Shown: positions 24,008-33,890, numbered from the stretch's first letter. The stretch is 38,428 bases of DNA from an uncultured Deferribacteraceae bacterium (GCA_947039055.1 CAMQYB010000001.1:1-38428); one strand, 5' to 3'. Made by a program: numbers and translations. Notes: generated by a model not told the origin, from the letters alone.

Positions 24008-25114
24008 ATGAAATTTTCAGTAATCAAAGAAAAGATACTTACTCATCTGCAATATGCAAATGGATTTACAAGTAGTAAGTTTATTAACCCGTTACTTCAA
24101 AATGTTTACCTCTCTGTTGAAGAGAATGTATTAACTATGCGTACGACAAATTATCAGATAGGATTTTCTGCAACTATCGATGTAGATATGGTTGAGTCAG
24201 GTTCTTTAACAGTTAGTTGTAAGAAACTTTTAGATATTATAAAAGAGCTTCCTGAAACTGCTATTGTAGAATTTAACTTTAATGATAATCGATTAAACAT
24301 TAAATCTGGTAAATCATTATTTAGACTTGCCACAACTGATATTGAAACATTTCCAACGATGGCTCCTATAACTGGAGAGTATTATCTTAAACTATCATCT
24401 AAAGATTTAATCAGTTTATTTAAAAGAGTTTCATTCTGTGTTTCTAACGAACATCAGAAAGTTGAATATACTGGTGCTCATTTTAATGTTTATGGAAATT
24501 GTTTAGAGGTTTATGCAACAGGGCTTCAAAGAGTTGCTATTGCTAACACAATTTTTGACATGAATTTCTCTGATGAGTTCATAGTAAACATTCCTAAAAA
24601 AACAGTTACTGAACTTATGAAAATAATTGAAAACAGAGATATTGTTGAAATATCTACTGATAAGAAACAGATGTCATTTAAATCTGGAAACATAACTGTA
24701 TACACTAAATTAATAGAGAAATTTGTTAAAGGCGTTTCAAAACTATTTCTAAATGATTATCCTATTCAAGCAAGATTAGAGAAAAAAGTTTTCATGGAAA
24801 CTGCTAAACGTATTGCTACTATAACTGATGAAGATTCTCCTGGGATTTCTTTATCTTTTGAAACAGGAAGATTAACATTATCTAGTTTAGAAACAGAGCA
24901 TGGACTTGGTAAAGAAACTATTGAAGGCATTGAATATAAAGGCGATCCATTTAATATTATATTTCATGCAAGACTTCTTCAAGAGATATTAAACAATATT
25001 GAGTCTGATCATTTTCTTCTTGAAATGAGCAGTCATCGTTCACCAGCGTTAATTACTCCTGAATCAGATAGATATAGATATTTAATAGTTCCGATCTCTA
25101 TTGACAAGATCTAA
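24008..25114 (+). CDS. dnaN: DNA polymerase III beta sliding clamp DnaN
   Basis: DnaN is the ring-shaped clamp that tethers polymerase III and other proteins to DNA. The 368-residue length fits three repeated clamp domains. Segments seen include MKFSVIKEKILTHLQYANGF, SGSLTVSCKKLLDIIKELPE, GKSLFRLATTDIETFPTMAP and the C-terminal SHRSPALITPESDRYRYLIV, which carries the P-loop-like clamp-binding end typical of DnaN. I start it at ATG 24008, five codons after another in-frame ATG at 23993, because GAGGAT (23995-24000) is then placed as ribosome site and the protein starts with the usual MKF. It overlaps recF by 1 nt (TAATG). Confidence 0.97.
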   Translation: MKFSVIKEKILTHLQYANGFTSSKFINPLLQNVYLSVEENVLTMRTTNYQIGFSATIDVDMVESGSLTVSCKKLLDIIKELPETAIVEFNFNDNRLNIKSGKSLFRLATTDIETFPTMAPITGEYYLKLSSKDLISLFKRVSFCVSNEHQKVEYTGAHFNVYGNCLEVYATGLQRVAIANTIFDMNFSDEFIVNIPKKTVTELMKIIENRDIVEISTDKKQMSFKSGNITVYTKLIEKFVKGVSKLFLNDYPIQARLEKKVFMETAKRIATITDEDSPGISLSFETGRLTLSSLETEHGLGKETIEGIEYKGDPFNIIFHARLLQEILNNIESDHFLLEMSSHRSPALITPESDRYRYLIVPISIDKI

Positions 25115-26136
25115 TGCTACTTTCAGAGTTAAAGCTATTAAATGTTCGTAATCATTTAAAATTAGATTTAACATTTGCTAAAGAGACATTATTTATCGGT
25201 GCAAACGGCATCGGTAAAAGTTCTATATTAGAATCTATCTATCTTCTTCTATCTATGCGTGGATTTAAGCGTCAGCCTTTATCCTCATTAATATCATTTG
25301 ATGAGAAATTTTTAAGAGTTGAAGGTATTATGTTTCAACAATCAGATATGAGTGAGCAAGAAATAGTTTTAAAATATCATAATAAAAAAACATTAACTAT
25401 TGATGGAGATAGTATTAATAACTATAACGAGTATTTATACTCTCATTTAGTTAAAGCATATACTCCAGATCATCTTGGGATATTATCAGTATCTCAAAGT
25501 GATAGACGATCATTTATTGATCGATCGATATTCTATACAGATATAAATTATATAAATGAACTTAGATCATACAATAGATATATAGATCAAAAAAATGAAG
25601 AAATATCTAAAGATAGTTGTGATAAGCTTTACATAAATATTTTAAATGAAAAGATTTTTCATCTATCAAACATAATATATAAAAAAAGAGTAGCAACAGT
25701 TGATAAAATAAACATGGGTTTATCAGCTTACTGTGGTGAAGATTTTAAAGAGTTTTCTAATTATTATCTTCATTATGAAAGTAATAGTTTAGATGATAGC
25801 TTATTCAGTAAAGAGATTTATATTAAAAGATCTCTCTATGGATCTCAACGAGATAAGTTTTATATGTATAAAGATGATAAAGCGATTGAAAGATATTCAT
25901 CCTTTGGACAGAAAAAGATCTTTTCATTGATAGTTATGTTAACTTTAATCAATATGATTGAAGGTGAACGTGGTGAAGAGGTTATCTGTTTATTAGATGA
26001 TTTTGAGTCTGGACTTGATAAAAATAATTCTGAGAAATTGAGAAATATATTATCAACTGGACGACAAACGATTTATTCAGGAATAGATAATGAAAGAAAA
26101 GGGTATGAAAATGTAGTAGATATATCAGATTTGTAA
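25114..26136 (+). CDS. recF: Recombination/repair ATPase RecF
   Basis: RecF helps load RecA at single-strand gaps together with RecO and RecR. The 340-residue product shows the SMC-like ABC ATPase parts: LKLLNVRNHLKLDLTF, Walker A GANGIGKSS (29-37), the RecF signature YSSFGQKKIFSLIVML, and Walker B EVICLLDDFESGLDKNN. The length is slightly short of the usual 350-370 but no motif is lost. It is coupled to dnaN by a 1-nt overlap, giving joint expression. The gene's presence helps exclude Campylobacterota, which lack recF. Confidence 0.96.
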   Translation: MLLSELKLLNVRNHLKLDLTFAKETLFIGANGIGKSSILESIYLLLSMRGFKRQPLSSLISFDEKFLRVEGIMFQQSDMSEQEIVLKYHNKKTLTIDGDSINNYNEYLYSHLVKAYTPDHLGILSVSQSDRRSFIDRSIFYTDINYINELRSYNRYIDQKNEEISKDSCDKLYINILNEKIFHLSNIIYKKRVATVDKINMGLSAYCGEDFKEFSNYYLHYESNSLDDSLFSKEIYIKRSLYGSQRDKFYMYKDDKAIERYSSFGQKKIFSLIVMLTLINMIEGERGEEVICLLDDFESGLDKNNSEKLRNILSTGRQTIYSGIDNERKGYENVVDISDL

Positions 26137-26139
26137 TGA

Positions 26140-26159
26140 TAGTAAAGGAGTTTTTACTA
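26140..26159 (+). terminator. Possible terminator after recF
   Basis: The 7-bp stem TAGTAAA (26140-26146) / TTTACTA (26153-26159) is followed by ATATTTTGTTTTTT. It lies directly after the recF stop and before gyrB. Stem is AT-only, so it would be weak. Confidence 0.45.
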
Positions 26160-26281
26160 ATATTTTGTTTTTTAATAAAAAAGAGATGATAAATTTTATA
26201 AAATCTACTATAATACCAAGATATGTAATAAAATATATTTAGATAAGTATTTAGTTTATCTTCATGAGGATAGTAATTAAT

Positions 26282-28666
26282 ATGTCAGAGAAAACAACAA
26301 AAACCGATACGTACAGCGAAAATAGTATTAGGGTACTAGAAGGGCTTCAAGCCGTTCGTCAACGTCCTGGGATGTATATCGGTTCTACTGGGTCAAAAGG
26401 GCTTCATCACCTCGTTTATGAAGTTATAGATAACTCTATTGATGAGGCTATGGCTGGTCATTGTGATAACATAATGATTATATTACATGTGGATGGATCT
26501 GTAACTGTTGAAGATAATGGTCGTGGAATTCCTGTTGGTATGCACCCTACAGCTAAAATACCTACAGTTCAGGTTGTTTTAACCGTTCTGCACGCTGGTG
26601 GTAAATTTGATACTGATTCATATAAAACATCTGGTGGTCTCCACGGTGTTGGTGTATCGGTCGTAAACGCACTATCTGAAACTCTACAAATAACGGTTAA
26701 ACGTGAAGGTGGAGTTTATATTCAAAGTTATGAACGTGGGAAACCTGTTACCGAAGTTGTTAGAACGGGTAACACTAATAAAAAAGGTACTAAAGTTACT
26801 TTTAAACCAGATGGTGAAATATTCGATACTTTAGAATTTTCATACGATACTTTAGCTCGTAGATTTAGAGAGTTATCTTATCTTAATCCTGGTGTTCGTA
26901 TAACTGTTAAAGATGAAAGGTTTGATAAAGAGAAATCTTTCTTCTCTGAAGGTGGTATTGTTGAATACCTTCTATATCTTAATAAATCTAAAGAACTTGT
27001 TTTTGATAACCCTATACATATATCTGGCGAAAGCAATGGAATTATGGTTGAGCTTGCAGTTATATATAACGACTCATATCAAGAATCTATCTACTCATTC
27101 GTAAACAATATTAATACAGAAGAAGGTGGAACACATGAAGCAGGTTTTAAAGCTTCATTTACTAAAGCTTTCAATAACTATGTTTCTAAAAATAACCTTG
27201 TGAAAGATAACAATTTAACTGGTGATGATATTCGTGAAGGTATGTCTACGATCTTATCAGTTAAAATGGTTGATCCTGTATTTGAAGGTCAAACTAAAAC
27301 TAAACTTGGTTCAAATATTGCTAAATCTGCTGTTGAGGCTGTTATCGGTGCATCTCTACAAGATTATATGGAAGAGAACGGTGTAATCGTTCGTAAAATA
27401 TTAGAGAAAGCTATTCAAGCTTATCATGCAAGAGAAGCTGCTCGTCGTGCTAAAGAACTTACAAGACGTAAATCTGCTCTTGAAGGAACATCATTACCTG
27501 GTAAACTTGCTGATTGTCATGAAAAAGATCCTGCTAAAACAGAAGTATTTATAGTTGAGGGAGACTCGGCTGGTGGTTCTGCTAAACAAGGTAGAGATTC
27601 TGATTATCAAGCTATCCTTCCTCTTAGAGGTAAAATCTTAAATGTTGAGAAAGCTCGTTTAGATAAAATCCTATCAAGTCAAGAGATTAGAAACCTTATA
27701 ACTGCACTAGGAGTTGGTATCGGTAAAGAAGGATTTAATCCTGAAAAACTTAGATATCATAAAATTATAATCATGACCGATGCCGATGTCGATGGAGCTC
27801 ACATATCTACTCTAATACTTACTTTCTTCTTTAGATATATGAGAGAGCTTATTGATAGAGGATATATTTATATCGCAAACCCTCCATTATATAAAGTTAA
27901 AAAAGGTAAAACAGATCGTTTTATACAAAATGATGATGAGTTAGAAAGTTTTCTTCTATCATCTGGTTTATCTGATTTCACTTTAAACAATTTAGATAAA
28001 AAGAAATTAAAAAATGTTTTCTCTCTTGTAACGCAATATCAAAAAATGGCTCATAAATATATGAGAAAAGGATATAGTGACGCAATGGTTAAAACGTTTG
28101 CAACATATCCTAATCTTGTATCTGAATCTCTTGCTGATAAAGAGTATGTTGAAACACTTTTAACACACCTTAAATCTGTTGGTGCATTTGAAAAAGGTAT
28201 TGATCAAAAAGTTGTACATAACGAAGAATTTAATAGATTTAACATTAAGTTCATATTAAATAGCGACGAATCATTTATCGATACTAATCTTCTTTCAACA
28301 CCTGAAATTAAAGAGTTACGAAGAAAAGCATCTTTCTTTACAGATATAGGTGACGCTCCTTACGTTGTGTCATTAAAAGATGATGAACAAGTTACATTTG
28401 AAACATTAGCTGAGATGGTTGCATTTGTTGATGCTAAATCTCGTAAAGGTCTTGAAATATCTAGATTTAAAGGTTTGGGTGAGATGGATGCTGAACAGTT
28501 ATGGGATACAACTATGGATCCTACAACTCGTAGCTTATATAAAATCACTATTGATGATGGAGAAACAGCTGATGAACTTTTCTCATTACTGATGGGAGAT
28601 ACAGTTGCACCTAGACGTGAATTTATTGAACAAAATGCATTAAATGTCCGTAACTTAGATATTTAA
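26282..28666 (+). CDS. gyrB: DNA gyrase subunit B
   Basis: GyrB supplies the ATPase and TOPRIM functions of gyrase, which adds negative supercoils to DNA. The 794-residue product has the GHKL ATPase (VLEGLQAVRQRPGMYIGSTG, YEVIDNSIDEAMAGHCDNI, LHGVGVSVVNALS), transducer, TOPRIM (EGDSAGGSAKQGRDSDYQAI at about 426, DADVDGAHI at about 500) and the C-terminal SRFKGLGEMDAEQLWDTTMD. I chose ATG 26282; an in-frame ATG six codons upstream (26264) overlaps the ribosome site TGAGGAT. The length, near 800, fits the long GyrB form of Gram-negative bacteria, including an extra segment between the TOPRIM halves. Confidence 0.98.
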   Translation: MSEKTTKTDTYSENSIRVLEGLQAVRQRPGMYIGSTGSKGLHHLVYEVIDNSIDEAMAGHCDNIMIILHVDGSVTVEDNGRGIPVGMHPTAKIPTVQVVLTVLHAGGKFDTDSYKTSGGLHGVGVSVVNALSETLQITVKREGGVYIQSYERGKPVTEVVRTGNTNKKGTKVTFKPDGEIFDTLEFSYDTLARRFRELSYLNPGVRITVKDERFDKEKSFFSEGGIVEYLLYLNKSKELVFDNPIHISGESNGIMVELAVIYNDSYQESIYSFVNNINTEEGGTHEAGFKASFTKAFNNYVSKNNLVKDNNLTGDDIREGMSTILSVKMVDPVFEGQTKTKLGSNIAKSAVEAVIGASLQDYMEENGVIVRKILEKAIQAYHAREAARRAKELTRRKSALEGTSLPGKLADCHEKDPAKTEVFIVEGDSAGGSAKQGRDSDYQAILPLRGKILNVEKARLDKILSSQEIRNLITALGVGIGKEGFNPEKLRYHKIIIMTDADVDGAHISTLILTFFFRYMRELIDRGYIYIANPPLYKVKKGKTDRFIQNDDELESFLLSSGLSDFTLNNLDKKKLKNVFSLVTQYQKMAHKYMRKGYSDAMVKTFATYPNLVSESLADKEYVETLLTHLKSVGAFEKGIDQKVVHNEEFNRFNIKFILNSDESFIDTNLLSTPEIKELRRKASFFTDIGDAPYVVSLKDDEQVTFETLAEMVAFVDAKSRKGLEISRFKGLGEMDAEQLWDTTMDPTTRSLYKITIDDGETADELFSLLMGDTVAPRREFIEQNALNVRNLDI

Positions 28667-28715
28667 TTTTTTCATCATCAAGTTATAGTTACTTTTCAAT
28701 TAGGAGAAATAAACA

Positions 28716-31160
28716 GTGGATAATAAACAGATACTAGAGATAAGTATTGAAGAAACATTAAAAAATAGTTATCTAGATTACGCTATGAGTGTTATAGCAG
28801 GGCGAGCTTTGCCTGACGTGCGTGACGGGCTTAAACCTGTTCACCGTCGTGTTCTATATATTATGAACGAAATGGGTCTTCAATTTAATAAACCGAATAA
28901 GAAATCAGCTAGAGTTGTAGGGGATGTGATGGGTAAACTTCACCCTCATGGTGATACAGCTATCTATGATGCACTTGTACGTTTAGCACAAGATTTTTCT
29001 ATGCGTTACCCGCTTGCTATCGGACAAGGTAACTTTGGGTCAATAGATGGAGATTCTCCTGCTGCAATGCGTTATACCGAAACTCGTATGGCTAAGATCA
29101 CTAGCGAACTTATGGCAGACATTGATTCTGATACAGTCGATTTTATACCAAGTTATGATGGATCTATGGAAGAGCCAGTTGTTTTTCCAACTAAAATCCC
29201 TAACTTACTTATTAATGGTATATCTGGTATCGCTGTTGGTATGGCTACAAATATTCCTCCACATAACTTAACTGAAGTTATGGACGCTCTTTTATTTCTT
29301 GTTGATAATCCTGATGGAACAATTGATGATATATGTGAAATAATCAAAGGGCCTGATTTTCCTACATCTGCTATCGTTATGGGTAGAGGAGAGGTTATTC
29401 AAGCATTTAAAACAGGTAGAGGATCTGTTAAAGTTAGAGCTAGAACTGAAATCATCGAACTTAAAAAAGGTGGTAAAGAACAGATTATCATAACTGAAAT
29501 TCCTTACCAAGTTAATAAAGCCTCTTTGGTTGAAAAGATAGCTGAGCTTGTAAACTCTAAGAAAATGGTCGGTATTACAGATATTCGTGATACATCAAAT
29601 AGAAAAGGGATCAAAATCTTAATAGACGTTCGTAGAGGAGAGTCTGCTGAGGTTATCCTTAATAGATTATATAAATTCACAGCGTTAGAATCTACATTTA
29701 GCTACAATATGGTAGCATTAGTTAATGGCAAGCCTCAAGTATTAGGTATAATGCCGATTTTACAGGCGTTTTTAGCCCATAGAGTAGATGTTGTTACTCG
29801 TAGAACAAAATACCTACTTAGAAAAACTCTTGAGCGTATGCACCTTGTAGAGGGTCTAAAAATAGCTGTTGAAAATATAGATGCTATTGTAGAGCTAATT
29901 AAATCATCTCCTGATACTGCAACTGCTAAGAAAAATTTAATATCTAAATATGAATTATCTGATATCCAAGCTCAAGCTGTACTTGATATGAGACTTGCTA
30001 AAATCACTGGACTTGAAATTGATAAACTTATGGAAGAGTATGCAAGATTATTAAAGGATATAGATTATTATAACTCATTACTTGATTCTAAAAAGAAACT
30101 TATGAATATGATTCGTAAAGAGCTTGAAGAAGTGAAAACTGTTTATGGTGATGTTCGTAAAACAGAAATATCTAATGAGATCACAGGTTTCAATATGGAA
30201 GATCTTATTCCTAATGATGAAACTATCGTTACTATTACTCATAACGGATATATTAAACGTACATTACTATCTAACTTCACTGCACAGAAACGTGGTGGTA
30301 AAGGTAAAACTGGAGCATCATCTAAAGGTGAAGATTTCGTTGAACAGTTAATTCCTACTACTAACCATTGCTTACAGATGTTCTTTACTAATAGAGGTAA
30401 AGTACATTTCTTAAAAGTTTATCAAGTGCCTGAACAGAATAGAGATAGTAAAGGTAGACATATATCTAACCTATTAACATTGGATCTTGATGAAAAGATC
30501 GCTTCAATCTTGACAGTTTCAGATGATGATAATACTAAGTGTATATTCTTTGGAACAAAACAAGGTGTTGTCAAACGTGTGTTAGTGTCTGACTTTAAAT
30601 CTAGTAGATCTGGTATGATAGCACTTAAATTAAGAGAAGATGATGAAATTGTATCAACACTATTAACTTCTCAAGATGATGATATATTTATTACGACTAG
30701 CCAAGGTAAAGCGATTAGATTTAATATATCTGAAGTTAGAACGATGGGTAGAACTGCAACTGGTGTTAGAGGTATTTCTCTGAACGCTGATGATTTTGTT
30801 GTATCGTTAGAAGTTATTAAAACTGAATCTCAGATCTTTGCTGTTACTACTGCTGGACGTGGAAAATCTACTCCTGTTGATGAATACAGAGTTCAATCAC
30901 GTGGTGGTAAAGGTGTTATCTTGATGAAACTTGATAAAGGCAGTACAGTTGTTGGTGCTAAACAAGTTACTATGGATCACGATATTATGCTTATTACGAA
31001 AAGTGGTAAAATAATAAGAACATCAGTATCTAAAATTAGATTAACATTGAGCAGAGGTGCTAAAGGTGTTTCTATAATGAATACATCTGGCGATGAGATT
31101 ATTTCATTAGCTGTTGTATCATCTGATATAAATGATGATGAAGAGTTTTTAGAAAGTTAA
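28716..31160 (+). CDS. gyrA: DNA gyrase subunit A
   Basis: GyrA breaks and rejoins DNA through a tyrosine and wraps DNA with its C-terminal beta-pinwheel. The 814-residue product has the catalytic Tyr in AAMRYTETRMAKI (Y120), the quinolone-region HPHGDTAIYDALVRLAQDFS (T81 at the E. coli Ser83 position, D85 at Asp87), and the GyrA box QKRGGKGKTG near residue 527, which marks it as gyrase rather than topoisomerase IV ParC. The start is GTG at 28716 behind AGGAGAA; no nearer ATG fits. The tail is acidic. It lies 49 nt after gyrB and is probably cotranscribed. Confidence 0.98.
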   Translation: MDNKQILEISIEETLKNSYLDYAMSVIAGRALPDVRDGLKPVHRRVLYIMNEMGLQFNKPNKKSARVVGDVMGKLHPHGDTAIYDALVRLAQDFSMRYPLAIGQGNFGSIDGDSPAAMRYTETRMAKITSELMADIDSDTVDFIPSYDGSMEEPVVFPTKIPNLLINGISGIAVGMATNIPPHNLTEVMDALLFLVDNPDGTIDDICEIIKGPDFPTSAIVMGRGEVIQAFKTGRGSVKVRARTEIIELKKGGKEQIIITEIPYQVNKASLVEKIAELVNSKKMVGITDIRDTSNRKGIKILIDVRRGESAEVILNRLYKFTALESTFSYNMVALVNGKPQVLGIMPILQAFLAHRVDVVTRRTKYLLRKTLERMHLVEGLKIAVENIDAIVELIKSSPDTATAKKNLISKYELSDIQAQAVLDMRLAKITGLEIDKLMEEYARLLKDIDYYNSLLDSKKKLMNMIRKELEEVKTVYGDVRKTEISNEITGFNMEDLIPNDETIVTITHNGYIKRTLLSNFTAQKRGGKGKTGASSKGEDFVEQLIPTTNHCLQMFFTNRGKVHFLKVYQVPEQNRDSKGRHISNLLTLDLDEKIASILTVSDDDNTKCIFFGTKQGVVKRVLVSDFKSSRSGMIALKLREDDEIVSTLLTSQDDDIFITTSQGKAIRFNISEVRTMGRTATGVRGISLNADDFVVSLEVIKTESQIFAVTTAGRGKSTPVDEYRVQSRGGKGVILMKLDKGSTVVGAKQVTMDHDIMLITKSGKIIRTSVSKIRLTLSRGAKGVSIMNTSGDEIISLAVVSSDINDDEEFLES

Positions 31161-31253
31161 TAAATGGATAGGACTTACTAAAGTATATAATGTTTATATA
31201 TTCTAGTGAGTGTGATCTATTAGTAAATATTATTATTTGTGCGGAGGAAGTCT

Positions 31254-32108
31254 ATGTCATTATTGTTAGACGGCAAAGTAGTTTCAGCTAGTATTCGTGA
31301 GAAATTAAAGCAATCAGTATCTGGTTGTAAAGAGAAGTTTGGAAGAGTTCCTGGTATAGCTGTTATTATTGCAGGAGACGATCCAGCGTCACATGTGTAT
31401 GTATCATCAAAAGAGAAAGCAGCATCTGATATAGGTTTTCACTCTATAGTTGATAGAGTTTCTGATACCATTACTACAGATGAGCTTTTAGCATTGATTG
31501 ATAAGTATAATAAAGATGAAATGATCGATGGAATATTAGTACAATTACCTGTTCCTAAAGGTGTTGATGATAAGAAGATACTCCGTGCTATTGATCCAAC
31601 TAAAGATGTTGATGGGTTTCATCCATTCAATGTTGGACTGTTAAATATTGGTGAAGATACTTTAATAAGCTGTACACCTGCTGGAATTATGGAGATCTTA
31701 AAGCATTATAATATAGACGTAGCTGGTAAAGATTGTGTTATTATCGGCAGAAGTAATATCGTTGGCAAACCTATGTCTGCTATGATGATTAAGGCTAATG
31801 CTACTGTTACGGTTTGTCACTCTAAGACAAAAGATATTGAAAAGAAATGTAGTGAAGCAGATATATTAGTTGCTGCAATCGGAATGCCTAAATTTGTTAA
31901 AGCCTCTTTCATTAAGAAAGGAGCTGTTGTTATTGATGTTGGCATGAACAGAGATGAGAATAATAAACTTTGTGGTGATGTAGATTATGAAGATGTGAAA
32001 GATATTGTTTCAGCTATTACTCCAGTTCCTGGTGGAGTTGGGCCAATGACAATCACAATGCTTATGTCTAACACATTAAAATCATTCATGCTTAGAATGG
32101 ATAAATAA
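31254..32108 (+). CDS. folD: Bifunctional methylene-THF dehydrogenase / cyclohydrolase FolD
   Basis: FolD interconverts 5,10-methylene-, methenyl- and 10-formyl-tetrahydrofolate. The 284-residue product has the family motifs: GDDPASHVYVSSKEKAASDI (catalytic Lys of YxxxK at 53), ILVQLPVPKGVDDKKILRAI, DPTKDVDGFHPFNVGLL, VIIGRSNIVGKPMSAMMI (NADP-binding) and AITPVPGGVGPMTITMLM. ATG at 31254 is preceded by GGAGGA (31243-31248); an in-frame GTG upstream overlaps that site. FolD's products feed PurN/Fmt-type formylation and the MnmE-MnmG reaction encoded next door. A strong terminator follows. Confidence 0.98.
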   Translation: MSLLLDGKVVSASIREKLKQSVSGCKEKFGRVPGIAVIIAGDDPASHVYVSSKEKAASDIGFHSIVDRVSDTITTDELLALIDKYNKDEMIDGILVQLPVPKGVDDKKILRAIDPTKDVDGFHPFNVGLLNIGEDTLISCTPAGIMEILKHYNIDVAGKDCVIIGRSNIVGKPMSAMMIKANATVTVCHSKTKDIEKKCSEADILVAAIGMPKFVKASFIKKGAVVIDVGMNRDENNKLCGDVDYEDVKDIVSAITPVPGGVGPMTITMLMSNTLKSFMLRMDK

Positions 32109-32149
32109 CTTGTTTTGGTGTATATAGAATTTTATTATATTTAATTTAT

Positions 32150-32184
32150 AAAGTTAACTAATTGTTTGATTGGTTAACTTTTTT
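32150..32184 (+). terminator. Rho-independent terminator after folD
   Basis: The 9-bp stem AAAGTTAAC (32150-32158) / GTTAACTTT (32173-32181), with extra pairing AAT/ATT inside, runs into TTTTTT. It is 42 bp after the folD stop and the best intrinsic terminator in the window. Confidence 0.75.
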
Positions 32185-32258
32185 ATTAATTAAAGATATT
32201 AGATTGTAAGTGTTATAAAGATTTTAAGTTGAATTTTGAGAGAGAGAATATACAGTAT

Positions 32259-33842
32259 ATGAGTAAAGAAAATCAGTTGAATAATATTAATAAAGAAACT
32301 GTTGCTAATAGTTATAATAGCGAAACTATCGGCAATAGTGATAGTTGTGTTAATAGTGATAGTAATGTTAATAAAGCAATTATCGGCAATAGTGATAATC
32401 GAGTTAACAGTGACAGTAATATCAATAAAGCAACTATCGGCAATAGTGATAGTTGTGTTAATAGTGACAGTAATATCAATAAAGAAACGATCGTTGCACC
32501 GATAACAGTTGTGCTAACTTCTCCTGTCATAGTAGTGCGTATTTCAGGCGTAGAGGCGATTAAGACGTTTACTCTTATCCAAGATAGAAAAGGTGTTTCA
32601 ATCAGCTGTATAGAGCCAAATAAGGTGTATTTTGCTAAGTTTATATCATTATATGATGGGTTTTGTGATGATGTTTTAGTAACATATTTTAAAGCACCTT
32701 ATTCATATACAGGCGAAGATGTAGTTGAGATATCATTTCATGGTAATCCGATCCTTATCTCATCAGCCTTAAGATCGTTTTATGATCTAGGGTTTAGAGA
32801 TGCAAGAAATGGCGAGTTCACTATGAGAGCATTCTTAAATGATAAGATATCATTAAATGAAGCTGAAGCTATACAAGAGTTTATCGCATCGGATTCAGAT
32901 ATATCATTACGATATGCTTACGAACAGATGAATGGATCTGTTGGTACTCTGTTTGATACTTTTAAATCTGAACTACTTAACTGTAAAGCTATACTTGAAG
33001 CTGATATTGATTTTGCTGAAGATACAGATATTTCTAGTATTTATGCAAGACTGCTAACAATAGTTAATCCGTTATTAGCTCAGATAGAAGAGCTTTTGAT
33101 ATCTTATAAATCATTACGATCTATAAGTAATGATGTTAATTTAGTTATTGTTGGTAAACCGAATGTAGGCAAATCATCTCTACTTAATAAACTCTTAGAT
33201 AGCAATAGAGCGATAGTTTCATCGGTTGCAGGGACAACAAGAGACTTTATTAGTGAAAGGTTTTTGATATCTGGAATACCAGTAACAGTAACTGATACAG
33301 CAGGGATCAGAGAATCAACTGATGAAATAGAAAGTATAGGTATATCTAAATCATTAGAGGTAGTTCATAAAGCAGATATTGTTTTAATTTTATTTGATAT
33401 AAGTGATGGAGATATGTCTATTCTTGATGATAAAAACCTAGATACGATTATAAATTCTAGTAATAGTAGTAAGGTTATTAAGGTTGGTAATAAGAGTGAT
33501 CTGGATCATAGTACAGATCTTTCTATGTTTGATATAGTTATATCATCTAAGACAGGCGATGGAGTTGATAAGTTATTAGCATCAATTAAGGATATAGTTT
33601 CAAGTAGTAGAGATATCAAGCCTAGCTCAATAGGTATAGTTTCCGAAAGACACGCTATGTTATTAGATGTTGTTAAGAGTTCGTTGCAGTCTGTAGTTAA
33701 GAATATTAGCAATAACTTTCCAGAGGATATGATTATATTTGATCTTAATGAATCTATCAGAAAGATAGAAGAGATTACTGGCGAGAAATATACAGAGGAT
33801 ATTCTTTCTATTATTTTTAATAAGTTTTGTATCGGTAAGTAA
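32259..33842 (+). CDS. mnmE: tRNA modification GTPase MnmE with repeat-expanded N-terminus
   Basis: MnmE, with MnmG, adds the carboxymethylaminomethyl group to U34 of wobble tRNAs using methylene-THF and GTP. The folate-binding domain begins at KETIVAPITVVLTSPVIVV and RISGVEA; YSYTGEDVVEISFHGNPILI and EFTMRAFLNDKISLNEAEAI follow. The G domain has GKPNVGKSS (about 299), GTTRD, DTAGIRE and NKSD. The C-terminus FCIGK keeps the catalytic Cys. At 527 residues it is 60-80 longer than usual, because about 80 residues precede the conserved start. These include three 18-residue Asn/Ser/Asp-rich repeats (NSD-x2-VNSDSN). ATG 32259 is the likely start, but no clear ribosome site is seen. Confidence 0.95.
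   Translation: MSKENQLNNINKETVANSYNSETIGNSDSCVNSDSNVNKAIIGNSDNRVNSDSNINKATIGNSDSCVNSDSNINKETIVAPITVVLTSPVIVVRISGVEAIKTFTLIQDRKGVSISCIEPNKVYFAKFISLYDGFCDDVLVTYFKAPYSYTGEDVVEISFHGNPILISSALRSFYDLGFRDARNGEFTMRAFLNDKISLNEAEAIQEFIASDSDISLRYAYEQMNGSVGTLFDTFKSELLNCKAILEADIDFAEDTDISSIYARLLTIVNPLLAQIEELLISYKSLRSISNDVNLVIVGKPNVGKSSLLNKLLDSNRAIVSSVAGTTRDFISERFLISGIPVTVTDTAGIRESTDEIESIGISKSLEVVHKADIVLILFDISDGDMSILDDKNLDTIINSSNSSKVIKVGNKSDLDHSTDLSMFDIVISSKTGDGVDKLLASIKDIVSSSRDIKPSSIGIVSERHAMLLDVVKSSLQSVVKNISNNFPEDMIIFDLNESIRKIEEITGEKYTEDILSIIFNKFCIGK
32334..32495. repeat. Three 54-bp tandem repeats inside the 5' end of mnmE
   Basis: Copies at 32334-32387, 32388-32441 and 32442-32495 encode 18-residue units of the form NSDxxVNSDSNxNKxxIx. 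The length is a multiple of three, so copy-number change would keep the frame. A partial related unit (NKETVANSYNSETIG) comes before. The unit ends resemble NKETIVA, the first conserved MnmE residues, as though the array grew from that segment. Confidence 0.85.
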
Positions 33843-33874
33843 GTTTTGTTGTGAACCATTTATTGAGGTTTAAA

Positions 33875-33890
33875 TGTTTCACGTGAAACA
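33875..33890. promoter_or_regulatory. parS site 1 (ParB/Spo0J binding site)
   Basis: TGTTTCACGTGAAACA, identical to the consensus chromosomal parS palindrome bound by ParB. Flanking bases extend it to a 20-bp palindrome (AATG...CATT). First of five sites in the 508-bp mnmE-mnmG gap; apart from these the gap (33843-34350) holds no gene that I can see. Confidence 0.93.

Noticed and set aside
32312..32530. Minus-strand and alternate-frame leucine/isoleucine-rich open frames over the mnmE repeats
   Set aside because: They are by-products of the 54-bp tandem repeat; the mnmE frame continues into a conserved enzyme.
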